A DNA stretch of 64,000 bases, from assembly GCF_018991925.1 (NCBI RefSeq), contig NW_024744357.1:3619658-3683657 (forward strand), written 5' to 3'. Positions 25,101-32,848 of this stretch are shown here, piece by piece; the first letter of the stretch is position 1, and each line of letters opens with the position of its first letter. Both the position numbers and the translations under genes were made by a program. The notes under the pieces are model-generated. The model saw only the letters and a program-made list of their open reading frames with translations, was not told the DNA's origin and ran no database searches. The stretch is from Homarus americanus (taxonomy: Eukaryota; Arthropoda; Malacostraca; Decapoda; Nephropidae).

Positions 25101-28100
25101 CACATCCTCCCCCAGAATGACACTGACACCCTACCACTCACTGCACGATGTTGAATGTGTTTCTCATGGTAGCATGTGTTGGGGGGCCGCCAGCACTGCC
25201 TTGCTTCGGCTCCCACTGACCTGAACACCGTTTCATCGGTAAATATAATGGTTCTCCAGTATTCTTGTCTATGTGGAAAGTGTTCCAATGCAAAGCCGAG
25301 TCGACACTCCTTGTGAGTAGGTGTTAGCCACCCTTTGTGAGCTGGAATATGGCAGTCGATCCCGGCTTCATGAAGTCGGCGTCTCGTCGTCATGTGATGG
25401 CAGTTGAGGCCCAGATTTCTTGTATGCTCCACTGATGTTGGCATTGGATATGCCGTTGCAGCTGCCACGATCATGGCATCCATCCTTGCCGACGTTACTC
25501 GTGGCCTCCCGCTTCGAGGTTTCGTCTCCACTGAGCCCTCTTCCTCCCACCGGCGGATCCACTGCCTAATCGTCTTAGTGCTCCTCCCCACTTCGAGAGC
25601 AATGTTTGACACAGTTGCCCCGGCTCTCCACATCCCAATGATTTGGCCTATCTCAGCAATCACTGCCGACGAATTTGCTCATCCTGCAGGCATATCTGAA
25701 ATGGCAGAGTAATATTATGTTGTGGTAACTGAGGCAGGCTTTTATATACTAGAGTAAATTAATGGTATTAGTAACACCTAGGTTAAGTATTACTACTCTG
25801 ACATAACGTTTTGGTAAATCTTTTTGGATCAACTGCCCAAGAAACCCTTCCTATTTCATGTATTCATAGTGAACTGCAAGTGGATCCTCCCCCCCCACCC
25901 CCAAACCTCCACCACCACCCCTGCGACTGTAGAGTGAACATCATCATCATCAAGATTTAGTTTAACAAGACCACTGACACCCATTTGAGTCTCTCCTAGG
26001 GCTGGCCAGAGGGATTAGTTAACATATATTTGTGTTTCTATAATTTAGTGTTATATTGTTTGGAGGAGATTACAGTATTTCAAAAAGGTCAAAACTGAAC
26101 TTAGGGAAAATTTTGGGGTCTCTGCTATAATATCTTACATTGTAGGGTTAGTGAAGCACATTGTTCGATACCGATTATAAATAGGGCATTCAATGAGAAT
26201 ATGTTGGACTGTTATTTGTGTTCGGCAGTTGGAGCATATAGGTGGGGCTCCATTAGGGGAAGACATGAGTTGGCCATGCATCAATCGCGTATGCCCAATT
26301 CTTAGACAATTCAGAATAGTTTTGTGATGTTGAGAGGATTGTTTTGATGATGACCAAGGATAAACTGATGATTTGATCATTTTAGCTTATGACTTGTTGG
26401 TTCATTTTCCCAGGACTTTTGCCAATCGTCAAATATTAATTGTTTATAGGTAGTTAGCCTCGCCGATAATCAAAATATAGGGTTTTCCACTGCTTTACAT
26501 ATTTCTTTTGAGAATTTTCAGCTATGACATGTTCGTCCCAGATTACATATAACTGTAATAGGTTACATTACGTTAGGGTTCGCTATATAAAAACGTTTTT
26601 CTTCATGTTCATTGAGTCGTTCTGAATTCCATTTCTGCTCAAAATACTACATTACCCAACCCAAACTCCCAGGTTGCAACTGGGGGTGTAACATAACCGA
26701 GTAAGGTAACGTGCGGCAAACGCATAGCACATCAAACACCATATTTTTATGGTGAAGTTAACTAAGGAGCTCATATAACAACTGTCAATATAATTATAAT
26801 AGGGTGTCCCACTAATTACAGCAGATATTTGTAGAGGTGAAAGAATATGTGATTCTGAGTATAAAACTTCTATACATATATGGATTTTTCGGTTTACGTT
26901 TAGCCGTGAGGTGGATTTTACAAATTACGCAAGGCAACCATTACAAATGGCGGAGTCTAGGCTGGAGATACCGATAGCGAAATATAGGAAAGGGGAAGAA
27001 GGTTTAGAAGTGAAAGAATGTGGGTTAAACGGAACAGACTTTTAGGAGGAGAGAAAGTGTGTGGCCTTCTGCCCACTGCATGGTATTGGGTGGTAGGTTG
27101 GGGTGACTGGGGCGATGGGAGGAAGGAAAGGATGTGGAGAAAAGAAGGCGAAAGGAAATGGAGGGCCCATCCCTATTTGGGTGGGGTGCACCTCATCTTT
27201 AATTTGTTTGGAGGGCCCATTCATTATTTTTTCTGAGTAGGGATAGAGGGAAACGGATGGAGATAGAGACGTGGTGGTTATGATTTTAGGTTGGGGTAGG
27301 GGGGTGGCCAGGGGTGTTGCTTGTTTTTTTACCACATATCTTAATCCGGCTCAAGTTACGTGGGATTGACCTTTGTTGTAAAGGTTTTAACTCTAAATAC
27401 AAGGGGGAGGAGCCATGTCGTCGGTTCTGTGAGTGTTCATTACAGTAGTCCAAATCGTCGCCATGGGTAGAATAGGGGGAGGGGGGTTGGGGAATGCAGG
27501 GGAAGGTAATGTGATGGGATGGAATGTTCGATTGACGTTAGTCTTGGGGGAGGGATGAAGGGAAGAGGTGGGGGAGGGAGGAGTGGAGTGGGGGGATGGT
27601 GGAGGGGGAGTGTGGGGAGAGAATAAGTAGTCGATTAGTGTTTAGGTGTGGTAACCCACGATGCTCAAATTATGAGGTTTAATAGTTGGGTGGGTAGAGG
27701 CACGGGGATGGGGGGGGGGAGGCTAGGCGCGGAGTTGGAACTCGTGAACGTATGATGTTGTTTAATGCAAGTTATGGAACATTACAGTATCTTCAAACGG
27801 GTTTTCACGCTATTAATAGGCCTTATGTAATCCACCAATAAGGATTACAACAGCACACAGTATGGCTGCAATTGGTAAGAAAAATAAAATATAACATGGC
27901 AAAATTTTTGCCCTGCGTAATTTTTACAACCCACCTCACGCCTAAAGTAAACCGAAAAATGCTTATGTGTATAGAAGATTTTCAACTCAATATCACATAT
28001 TCTTTCACCTCTACAAATATCTGCTGTCACTCATGGGACACCCTGCAATAGTATAAGGACGACATGGGCTATGTGACAAATTAATGTGACTTACCTGTTG

Positions 28101-28150
28101 GTGACGACGATGGTAGGAATGAGACCTCGGCATGTTTCAGTGTTCGACAT
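7068..28150 (-). CDS. Unidentified multi-exon gene, partial
   Basis: Exons on the minus strand with good splice signals: possible first exon 28095-28150, then 16066-16098, 15016-15174, 11784-11967 and 7068-7184. The last four join in frame (phases 0, 0, 1) and give about 164 residues with no stop. The product is acidic and hydrophilic, with no signal peptide or membrane span in the visible part. It contains a helical EDLQKLKIDLEKVDRLYHIK segment, then alternating hydrophobic stretches such as YELVARVEFAPKTWMFIELV. I do not recognise the family. The first exon ends in phase 2, whereas 16066-16098 needs phase 0, so at least one exon is missing between them or the first exon belongs elsewhere. 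No stop codon or 3' end was found. Confidence 0.65.
7400..7625 (+). repeat. 35-bp minisatellite, about six copies
   Basis: The unit CCAACATCACTATGTGGCTA plus TGATGCTACAAGATC repeats head to tail. Copies differ by a few bases (GCTAAAAGTT versus GCTACAAGAT), and one has an extra ACTACATC insertion near 7445. It lies downstream of exon 7068-7184 in plus coordinates, inside the intron upstream of that exon in gene sense. Confidence 0.9.
7626..8732. other. Intron DNA, nothing recognised
   Basis: AT-rich sequence between two exons of the unidentified gene. I saw no exon-like block, transposase or retroelement motif. Confidence 0.4.
8733..8793 (+). repeat. Short tandem duplication with a near-palindrome
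   Basis: CCCCGGGTGACGTTCCAGAA followed by TGTCCG or CGTCCG occurs twice, about 35 bp apart. The core GACGTTCCAGAACGTC is an almost perfect inverted repeat containing TTCCAGAA. It is GC-rich in an AT-rich neighbourhood. It may be a transposon end or a regulatory site; nothing nearby decides this. Confidence 0.6.
9271..9590 (+). repeat. Direct repeat, first copy, inside the MITE
   Basis: Begins TTTTAGCTCATAAAATTCAT and is nearly identical for about 290 bp to 9722-10000; it then runs into a G-rich tract (GGTGGGGGGTGGGGGGGAGG). The copies differ by a handful of substitutions, implying a duplication younger than the element's ends. Confidence 0.9.
9722..10000 (+). repeat. Direct repeat, second copy, inside the MITE
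   Basis: Copy of 9271-9560 (see there). It starts at the same TTTTAGCTCATAAAATTCAT and diverges after ATTATTTATTAAAATT. Confidence 0.9.
10314..11783. other. Intron DNA, nothing recognised
   Basis: Several open frames of about 90 codons (10920-11216, 11305-11571) show no motif and no splice-flanked structure. No transposon end was seen. Confidence 0.4.
11784..11967 (-). CDS. Exon of unidentified gene
   Basis: Acceptor TTATAG and donor GTAAGT on the minus strand bound 184 bases. The exon enters in phase 0 and leaves in phase 1. It encodes EDLQKLKIDLEKVDRLYHIK followed by a stretch ending DYTGFDCR. The even spacing of leucine and isoleucine in the first part suggests a helix, and the second part looks like beta strands. 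It joins in frame with the exons on both sides. Confidence 0.75.
11968..12963. other. Intron DNA, nothing recognised
   Basis: A G-rich patch at 12013-12060 and an ATT microsatellite at about 12936-12953 are the only notable pieces. Confidence 0.4.
12964..13281. mobile_element. Tigger-type MITE (about 318 bp), TTACGAACG ends
   Basis: The left end CAGGGGGTACCCGAGTTACG and the inverted right end CAGGAGGTCCCTGACTTACG are clearly terminal inverted repeats, both continuing with AACG. A TA precedes the left end. The right-hand flank is CA, so one flank has mutated or the end is slightly misplaced. No coding sequence. It is inserted next to an ATT microsatellite. Confidence 0.85.
13530..13935 (-). 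repeat. Dispersed ~400-bp repeat, minus copy
   Basis: The reverse complement of this segment matches 36690-37080 closely for about 225 bp and more loosely for the rest. The shared part includes the G-rich CTGCAAGGGGGTGGGGCTTG and a long AT-rich section. On the minus strand it begins after a T-rich tract (an A-run on the plus strand). No terminal repeats were recognised and the class is unknown. Confidence 0.85.
14073..14923. mobile_element. Tigger-type MITE (851 bp) with repeated GGTTAACGAA
   Basis: TA flanks both sides. The left end CAGTGACCCCTCGTTTAACG and the inverted right end CAGTGACCCCTCGGTTAACG differ at one position. The motif CGGTTAACGAA recurs at least four times near the left end and twice near the right end, in the same orientation. 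Such subterminal repeats are usual binding sites for a transposase. The middle is AT-rich with a (CAT)n stretch at about 14719-14733. No transposase remains. Confidence 0.92.
15016..15174 (-). CDS. Exon of unidentified gene
   Basis: Acceptor TTTTGCAG and donor GTTTGT on the minus strand bound 159 bases, phase 0 to phase 0, encoding EKNQEMKTHPNLKSLVNGVQ and onward to PWEMHKWEQ. The other frames contain stops. The following exon (11784-11967) continues in frame. Confidence 0.75.
15337..15693 (+). mobile_element. Internally deleted Tigger-type element (357 bp)
   Basis: TA flanks both ends. The left end CAGGTTGGACCCCGTTAAT and the inverted right end CAGGTTGGACCTCGTTAAT differ at one base. Inside is a frame for a transposase N-terminus (see next entry), which runs directly into the right terminal region. 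So this copy lost the catalytic part by deletion while both ends survived. Confidence 0.92.
15459..15620 (+). pseudogene. Tigger transposase N-terminal helix-turn-helix
   Basis: From the ATG at about 15465 the frame reads HPKSPASSGSGCNAVKSKQA, then TLTILEKVSILKKLDSGTSV and KALCAFF. The segment LEKVSILKKLDSGTSVKAL is a good match in form to the CENP-B/pogo N-terminal helix-turn-helix that recognises element ends. The frame is open for 121 codons from 15393, but the catalytic DDE part is missing. Confidence 0.8.
16066..16098 (-). CDS. 33-bp microexon of unidentified gene
   Basis: On the minus strand a polypyrimidine tract (CCCTTTGCTTCTAAG) precedes 33 bases, followed by the donor GTAAGA. Phase 0 to phase 0, encoding ARPPWWIKIDR, which joins directly to EKNQEM of the next exon. 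Microexons are easy to imagine by chance. The support here is the strong splice sites, matching phase, and the position between exons of the same strand. Confidence 0.5.
16640..17990 (+). pseudogene. Decayed Tigger/JRK-type DDE transposase
   Basis: On the plus strand the middle and C-terminus of a pogo/Tigger transposase can be read across several frameshifts: KERFECFKKHSNLNNIKMVG (DNA-binding HTH), GEAASADTVLS, then NVDETGLFWK (first catalytic D), ISIEEEKAPGYRASKDRVAF, and later NVVENIAESWDEV. The C-terminus carries QTTLDKFF at 17879-17902, a PCNA-interaction-box-like motif, followed by an acidic run DDDDD. Terminal inverted repeats were not found. Multiple stops make it inactive. Confidence 0.85.
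18001..18520. repeat. Diverged two-copy repeat, also related to 51.1 kb
   Basis: The block CTTTTTAACATATTTGCACA...AGTGTCCAC...GTGAAATTGC...ATTTTC.ATGAAAAATCGC appears at about 18020-18120 and again at 18330-18430, and in weaker form at 51140-51250. The segment TATAGCAAGTTCTTTCTG at 18159 also recurs near 50965. These are probably copies of one mobile family with the inverted-repeat element at 50881-51269. Confidence 0.6.
18521..19113. other. Non-coding, nothing recognised
   Basis: CCTAACC/CCTAACA-like runs appear at about 18595-18655 (reverse of the TTAGG-like motifs seen at 51 kb), plus a G9 run at 18902-18911. No gene evidence. Confidence 0.4.
19114..19440 (+). repeat. 53-bp minisatellite, six copies plus a partial
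   Basis: Units start with GCTTGGAGCATG at 19114, 19167, 19220, 19273, 19326 and 19379, exactly 53 bp apart, with a seventh partial at 19432. Copies are nearly identical (GGGAACTGAGTCTACGGTGT is constant after the first), so the array is young or homogenised. Each unit contains TGACGTGACA. No ORF runs through the array. Confidence 0.95.
19534..19723. repeat. Imperfect palindrome (foldback) of about 190 bp
   Basis: The left arm GTTATGAGAATAGTTTTTTT...TGTGTATTTAGG...CCGACCTTC is the inverse of the right arm GAAGGTCAGATTTAAGTACA...AACCTATTATCATAAC. Arms are about 55-70 bp with an AT-rich loop of about 60 bp. A related single arm is seen near 20515-20580. Probably a foldback transposon remnant. 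Confidence 0.7.
20752..20778 (-). mobile_element. LINE 3' tail stump, cut by an LTR element
   Basis: On the minus strand GGCTAATCCCCGTAAAAAAA matches the ends of the LINE tails at 49548-49580 and 51640-51670. The LTR at 20779 begins immediately after. So an LTR element probably inserted into a LINE tail. The other half of the LINE was not found after 22748. Confidence 0.55.
20779..21597 (+). repeat. 5' LTR, split by a SINE insertion
   Basis: LTR sequence runs from 20779 to 20842, is broken by a SINE (20843-21213), and resumes to 21597. It matches 22304-22748 throughout. It contains the TATA-like CTATTTAAG at 21302 and, just downstream, the ACACCAACCAGC segment found in the other LTRs. Confidence 0.9.
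20843..21213 (-). mobile_element. tRNA-derived SINE (family B) with LINE-like 3' tail
   Basis: Read on the minus strand: a tRNA-like head (A-box region GTGGTAGAGTGGTACCGC, B-box GGGTTCGATTCCC), a body of about 160 bp, then a ~130-bp tail ending GTGCCCAATAAA and a run of about 20 A. The insertion duplicated its target: CGAATTCCACA at 20832-20842 and CGAATTCCCCA at 21214-21224. The last 130 bp match the 3' end of the LINE at 56640-58766, which explains how the SINE is mobilised. Confidence 0.92.
21635..22090 (+). pseudogene. Gag-like remnant of the LTR element
   Basis: An ATG at 21671 opens MEDWLIHTEAALIGSTTTAS, reminiscent of short gag starts in arthropod LTR elements, but a stop follows after about 34 codons. 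A proline/alanine-rich stretch continues in another frame to about 22090. No nucleocapsid zinc knuckle was seen. Weak evidence; position between LTRs is the main support. Confidence 0.4.
22304..22748 (+). repeat. 3' LTR
   Basis: 445 bp, TGTAGTGG to CCCCACA. It is uninterrupted and therefore shows the ancestral form of the SINE insertion site in the other LTR (ACGAATTCCACCGTGTGTGC). It is preceded by the purine tract at 22286-22300. Confidence 0.9.
22749..24103. other. Unclassified repeat-like DNA with internal duplications
   Basis: Two diverged ~125-bp copies lie at about 22875-23000 and 23000-23130 (TTCA..CAGA.A.GACTGG, then ATCTTCAATT). A perfect 32-bp direct repeat (GAGATAATGATGGAGAAGCG plus TCAGAGATGTGA) lies at 23680-23711 and 23889-23920. 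A short palindrome GGTATTACTGGTAATACC sits at about 23397. A 75-codon minus frame at 23441-23668 has no recognised motif. Probably an unidentified transposon. Confidence 0.45.
24104..24340 (-). pseudogene. Extreme C-terminus of a LINE reverse transcriptase
   Basis: On the minus strand, RVVNSWNNLPESVVTAPSVS followed by SFKTRLDHRW is the well-known end of arthropod non-LTR retrotransposon ORF2 proteins. Only about 60 codons are open, and the upstream part (DYMNRRRKFA) is broken by a stop. Only this 3' scrap survives, as is usual for 5'-truncated LINE insertions. Confidence 0.75.
24671..25693 (-). pseudogene. Tc1-like transposase with two internal stops
   Basis: From ATG at 25693 to TAA at 24671 the frame is 341 codons, the normal size for a Tc1-family transposase, with only two in-frame TGA stops (at codon 5 and about 30 codons before the end). 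It has an N-terminal HTH (IGQIIGMWRAGATVSNIALE), a second HTH with GRPRVTSARMD, and a DDE core: FTDET, VHDNSPIH and NLIEHIW, the last two acidic residues about 35 apart. It catalyses cut-and-paste transposition at TA. The usual SPDxNPIE is changed to GCDINLIE. Terminal repeats were not identified. Confidence 0.9.
25935..26480 (-). pseudogene. 3' end of a LINE with RNase H-distal zinc motif
   Basis: On the minus strand: FDDWQKSWENEP, then LNCLRIGHTRLMHGQLMSSP and CSNCRTQITVQHILIECPIY. The CX2C...HX4C arrangement after an RIGHTRL motif is typical of the C-terminus of I/Jockey-like LINE ORF2 downstream of RNase H. The element ends near 25940 in a (GATGAT)-type tail. Upstream RT and RNase H are absent, so this is a short 5'-truncated copy. 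Confidence 0.8.
26801..28045. mobile_element. DNA transposon with ~135-bp TIRs and G-rich core
   Basis: The left end AGGGTGTCCCACTAATTACA and the inverted right end AGGGTGTCCCATGAGTGACA start long terminal inverted repeats that continue as AGATATTTGTAGAGGTGAAA for about 135 bp with some divergence. The inner ~900 bp have no transposase frame and are strikingly purine-rich on the plus strand (many GGGGG and GGGAGG runs). Superfamily is uncertain. It lies about 50 bp from the putative first exon at 28095-28150. Confidence 0.88.
26960..27770 (+). repeat. Purine-rich, G-run-rich core of the transposon
   Basis: The plus strand carries dozens of G runs of four or more (for example 27474-27491, 27583-27617, 27704-27723) with very few C runs. 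Such sequence can form G-quadruplexes or R-loops. The open frames here are by-products of low C content, not genes. Confidence 0.8.
28095..28150 (-). CDS. Putative first coding exon (uncertain gene)
   Basis: On the minus strand ATG opens MSNTETCRGLIPTIVVTN and the frame meets a consensus donor (CAG followed by GTAAGT). The upstream sequence (GGGGAAGGAGGTG) is GC-richer than the surroundings. It is assigned to the unidentified gene only because it is the nearest same-strand start. Its exit phase (2) does not fit the next placed exon, so either an exon is missing or it belongs to something else. Confidence 0.35.
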
Positions 28151-28589
28151 CACCTCCTTCCCCTGGTGTGGGTGGCGCCAACCTTGGTAACAACTTGTGT
28201 ATTCTCCGTGGCTACCAGTAATGGTAGTCACGGAGAATTAATTACTGGTGAGCTCATCAGTCTGTCGTAACCATGAACGGCAGAGATATGGTCGTTGTAG
28301 TGCTTTTATTTACTCGTTACACATCTCTCACTATGCTTAATAATATTAACTATCTTCATGACATTCTTATTGTTATCAGTGATTGCGGAATTCATGATGT
28401 TATGCTCCACCTACACACAGCCTGTTACTAGACTAACCCCCCCCCCACACACACACTACAGTGGGCGACATCTGTTGGCCGACCATAGCATTTCCCCCAG
28501 CTGTTTCGAAACTTCAGACTCAAGGCTATTCGAACCCTCACTGTGGCTGGGTAGTGAACACGACTTTGGTGCACGATAGTACAGTAGAG

Positions 28590-28895
28590 GAGAGTGAGAT
28601 CAAATCCCTAAGGGACAACAGGTGTCCACAATATTCAGGTCATTGGGTAGTGACCCAACCCTTACTTATCTTCTTAATCACAAAATTTACTATGCTATTA
28701 CTAAGCACTTTCGTGTAATTTACATCTTTAGGGGTAGGAACAGATTAGGAGTAAATATTGACAAGGCTAATATGTACATTAAAGGAGATTAAATCCATAG
28801 GGACAGCAGGTGTCCACCATATTCAGGTCATAAGGTAAGATGACCCCAACCCTCTCACTTGGTTAAAAATCTTCTTAATCACAAAATTTTCTTGT
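28590..28895 (+). repeat. Tandem duplication, ~200 bp period
   Basis: GAGATCAAATCCCTAAGGGA...CAGGTGTCCAC.ATATTCAGGTCAT and ATCTTCTTAATCACAAAATTT occur at about 28597-28690 and again at 28788-28890. There is moderate divergence between copies. No coding content. Confidence 0.75.
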
Positions 28896-30762
28896 TTGTA
28901 CATGCTATTACTCAAATTCATGTTGACAAATTCGGTATGTTTAATAAGTTGATATTTTGAACAAAACTGATATTTTAAGATTATGGTTGAAAGGCCTTAT
29001 GCCCCAAAAAAACTTTTTCCTTCTCAATTGGAAATTATGTTTAACTATTTTAGATTCAGAAAAACACAAAAACACCAGAGTTTTATGAACAAAATCTTAG
29101 GTCAGGAATAACTAGCATCGTGAAATTAATTAAATATTTCCAAGGGTCATCAGGACAAATAATTACCCAAATATGAATTTTTAACCACAGTTCATTCGCC
29201 CCGACGTGGTTTCCATATAATAAAGCTAATGTTTAGGTGATCCATAAATGCTAAAATTGCAAAAGGTCTCGGTCTTAGACATAGCAGTCTGGACTACATC
29301 ACATGTTGGGGGATTGGGGCCCTTTGGGACTGGACCCATTGTTAGTTAATATACAAGTGCACATCAACTTGCCAACACCCATAAAGTGGTAGCTCTACAA
29401 CTTTTCAAAGTGACACAAAGAACATGACATACATTAAATTTATTAGTTTGGAGCCAAAACAAATGAATAAATTACATTATCAAGTTTGTACATTAAATGT
29501 AACATTCAACAATACAGTGGATTACTCTGAACAAGTGTCCCAACCCAGTGCCTCTACAACTAACACAAATCTTTCATTTATTCTTTCAACATCTATATTT
29601 TATGGAACTCTATACCAAGTACCTTCTTAATCTTTTACTGTGCTGAATAACCCCATAAAACCATTTGACACAAACAAGTCCTTCTCAACTATGATGCAGG
29701 ATGACTGATATCAAAAGCAAGTCATTCATTCTCTCTAAATGATGTAACAGATGTCTTCTGCTACAGTGTTCCCATCCCACAACAATGTCCCAAGAGATCT
29801 TGTTACTTTATTCATATCAGCATCATCACATATCATGCTAACATTATTAACAAAGGTACATATACAGTATAATGCAACAAAATAGTAACCCTTAAACAGA
29901 AATATTCCAGTAATCTTATTTTCTGTATACTGTATAGGCCTATGTATGAACCTTATTCACATACAGTACATGAGAATATACGGTAAACACCTTAGTACCG
30001 GACACCTGAGTAACGACATGTCCAAATAACAACATGAATCTTGGAAAAAATTATTTAACAATTTGAAAAAATATTGGTAGCATATATTGCAGTTTTACTC
30101 CCAATTGGGTTGGAGCAATTTTAGGCTCACTGGACGTTATATCATCAATTGCAAGAACTGTGTCTAATACCACTTCCGTCGCAAATGGATAATAACCACG
30201 ATAGTAATTCATATAGGAAATTAAAGTAAATCTGCAAGTCACCTCGTGTCATGTTTGTTTACAACTGACTTACTCAGTCTGAGCGTACACTCACGTCCAC
30301 AAAAAAAAAGAGGAAATTACACCCTGATGCTTCAACAAAGTTGCTATCATTGATACCAGATATCAAAATAGGTACTGTCTGTTTAATATGGAGGGGGTCT
30401 GTCCCCCTGCTAGGAAGTTAGGTAAAGTTAGGTAGGTTTCTTTGGTTGGTTAGTTCAGGTTCTATGGGGGGTGATAACTCAGAAAGGGCTCTTTTCCGGC
30501 AGAAATTAAGGTCAAATTTGAATGAATCACACCAAATACCATGGAAAAAACCTAGATTTATGGTCCAAAACCAATTGGTAGTGAAACTGCAATTTTACCA
30601 AAACATCTTGGTATCTAGCGGGTCGTTGTTATTGTTGTGGAGTGACGTAGCTCCAGGGAAGCCCACATCACAGCAATATAGAATAACAAAGAATTGGAAC
30701 CTATTACCTTTTACTCATTGTTAAATCAAACTATAATTTGATCCTAGCTTTTGAGAAATACA
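28896..30762. other. Non-coding DNA, minor repeat traces
   Basis: Near 29985-30040 (CACCTTAGTACCGGACACCT, GAGTAACGACATG) there is a Tigger-MITE-like end without a partner. Near 30385-30440 a segment with AAGTTAGGTAAAGTTAGGTA resembles 50990-51020. No exon or other element was recognised. Confidence 0.4.
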
Positions 30763-31450
30763 GTAGAGTCCTGGTTATCAGGAGTCCGGGTAACTGGCAT
30801 ATTTAACTATAATCGGCACCAAAATTAAATAAAAAAATCAGCGAGAACCATAATTTTGAATACTGCCATATCCATTGTTTTGATAAACAATAAAATTGAT
30901 ACATAACATATCATAAAATACAATAGCACATATTTTATGTACAGATATAGCTCCTTCCACACTCAAACCATCCTCTGGACGATGCGACACAGTACCGTAC
31001 AATCAAATGACTCACAGATGTGTGGCTGCCATGCTGTGTGTATGTCATGATGTCACATCAGGAGGAAGCTCAACCACACAGTTATAATGCACCACCTCAA
31101 CACACATTCACTTCCCACACAAACACTCCCACACTCTTCATTTTTCTTATTTTATAGTTTTATATTATATTTTTGTTATTTATAAACCCAATTAGAGTAT
31201 TGTAGTAATTTTTCCACAACTTTTATAGTTTCATTACCTGTGAGGTTAATGGGGTTTTATATTATGTATATTTTCTTTATTCTAAGCCACATTGTTTATA
31301 TAGAGTGGAATAAGTGATTAAAGAAGTCTGTTTTTCTGAGACATGAATTTGTGAGGTCAGCCTGTAGCACTGTGTAGTGCAGGATTTATTGGGGGATCCT
31401 AAAAGTGAGGTTCAACTAACTGGAAAATCACCTGTTCAGTGAATGAGGTT
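30763..31450. mobile_element. Probable Tigger-type MITE remnant
   Basis: The left side TACAGTAGAGTCCTGGTTAT resembles a Tigger terminal repeat. Near 31395-31435 GAGGTTCAACTAACTGG may be the decayed right end. An AT-rich piece at 31140-31190 matches 4735-4775. Ends are not convincing enough to fix boundaries. Confidence 0.4.
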
Positions 31451-32848
31451 CTGTTCTTCATGTAGCAACATAAAGAAAGAATCTTGGGGTATGGTAGGCA
31501 AACCCAGGATGAAGGAGCTTACTACGAGCATGTACAGCTACCATTCACCACAAATGACCCACAGAAATTAATGAATTTTAACCCCTCAACAACAGCACTG
31601 TATGTGTACCTGTACTGTATAGTTCGACTCCTTACTTTTTGCATGAAAATTTTATCATAAAAACTTGAAATGTACTCTAGCATATACTGTATACATTACT
31701 GCACACATCCACTTCATCTCACACTGCACAAAGCCATTCATGCCTCATACACGTACGTTTTAGAATCTAGAACCTTACCTACATTTATTATAACTTTAAA
31801 TGAAAAACAACTGAATTTCCTGAAAGCATATCATAAGAATGATTATTTTACTTGAAATCTGTGTTAGTGTAATATGCTGGCTGTTGTTTTGGACAGTCGT
31901 GCCTCCCTTCTGATACGGACGTCCGTATAACGGATTCTGTCCGAGTAACATCACTGTGGCCTAATTAGTCCGATACTCGGGGTCTTTATTGAACTATATA
32001 CAGTACAGTATTAATGTTCAACAGTCCACTTATCCCAAATCAATATTACATGTGTTCGGGCTACTTCAATATCATGCATCATTTAATTGTGGACAAAGAG
32101 CAAAACTGATCCCATATCTCTTCAATTTGACAGCAAAATGTGTCTATCCTTAACTTGTTGAGCAGATGTAGTGAGGGTCTGTTACTATTAGACTGGCATA
32201 CGTATGAAATGAGGGTCAGTGACAGTTAGATAAACTATGGATGCACTAAAGAAAGGTCACTGTCAAGGAAAATAGCAAGAAAATCTGGGGTAGAGTGCAA
32301 ACTTAATAATGCCCTGTAGACTATCAAATGTATCTGAGACCATCATGTTTAACTGACTACCTAAAGTTCCTTCTAAATGACACAGAGAAAGTTCTTGGTG
32401 TACAACTAAGAATGTTCATCATCACAGAAAGTGGCCCACTGTTATCTAAAGTCTCAAAAGTAACCAAACACTACAGGTTGAACATTATATATAAGATGTA
32501 ACACATATTACTAATACAGCCTCTACATACCTTGCAACAACTCACTGATAGCTAACTGCAGTATCCATTTATTGGCATTACACTTCTACTCTTTTGTGGG
32601 GTGAAAACCTCATAATATTCAATGTAATATGAAGCCTAAACTTCTTAACTGGTTTACAAGTTCACAATGCTTCATACTAGTTGATTGTGTATACTAACTT
32701 ATTTAGTGACATACTGTATATAGTGTTGAAAAAATATTTAATGGTTCCTATAATTTTAAAACTTGTGACTAGATAAGAAATATTTCGAGTTTTATCCTCT
32801 ATTTCTAAATACTGTACACAACAAACTTCATTCGTCCTGTCTGAAGTA
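31451..32848. other. AT-rich DNA, nothing firm
   Basis: One MITE-like half-end at about 31900-31960 (GATACGGACGTCCGTATAAC, itself a palindrome) was seen. No gene, exon or complete element was recognised. Confidence 0.4.

Noticed and set aside
27018..27335. Open frames on both strands in the G-rich transposon core
   Set aside because: Low-complexity purine-rich DNA lacks stops by composition. No protein motif.
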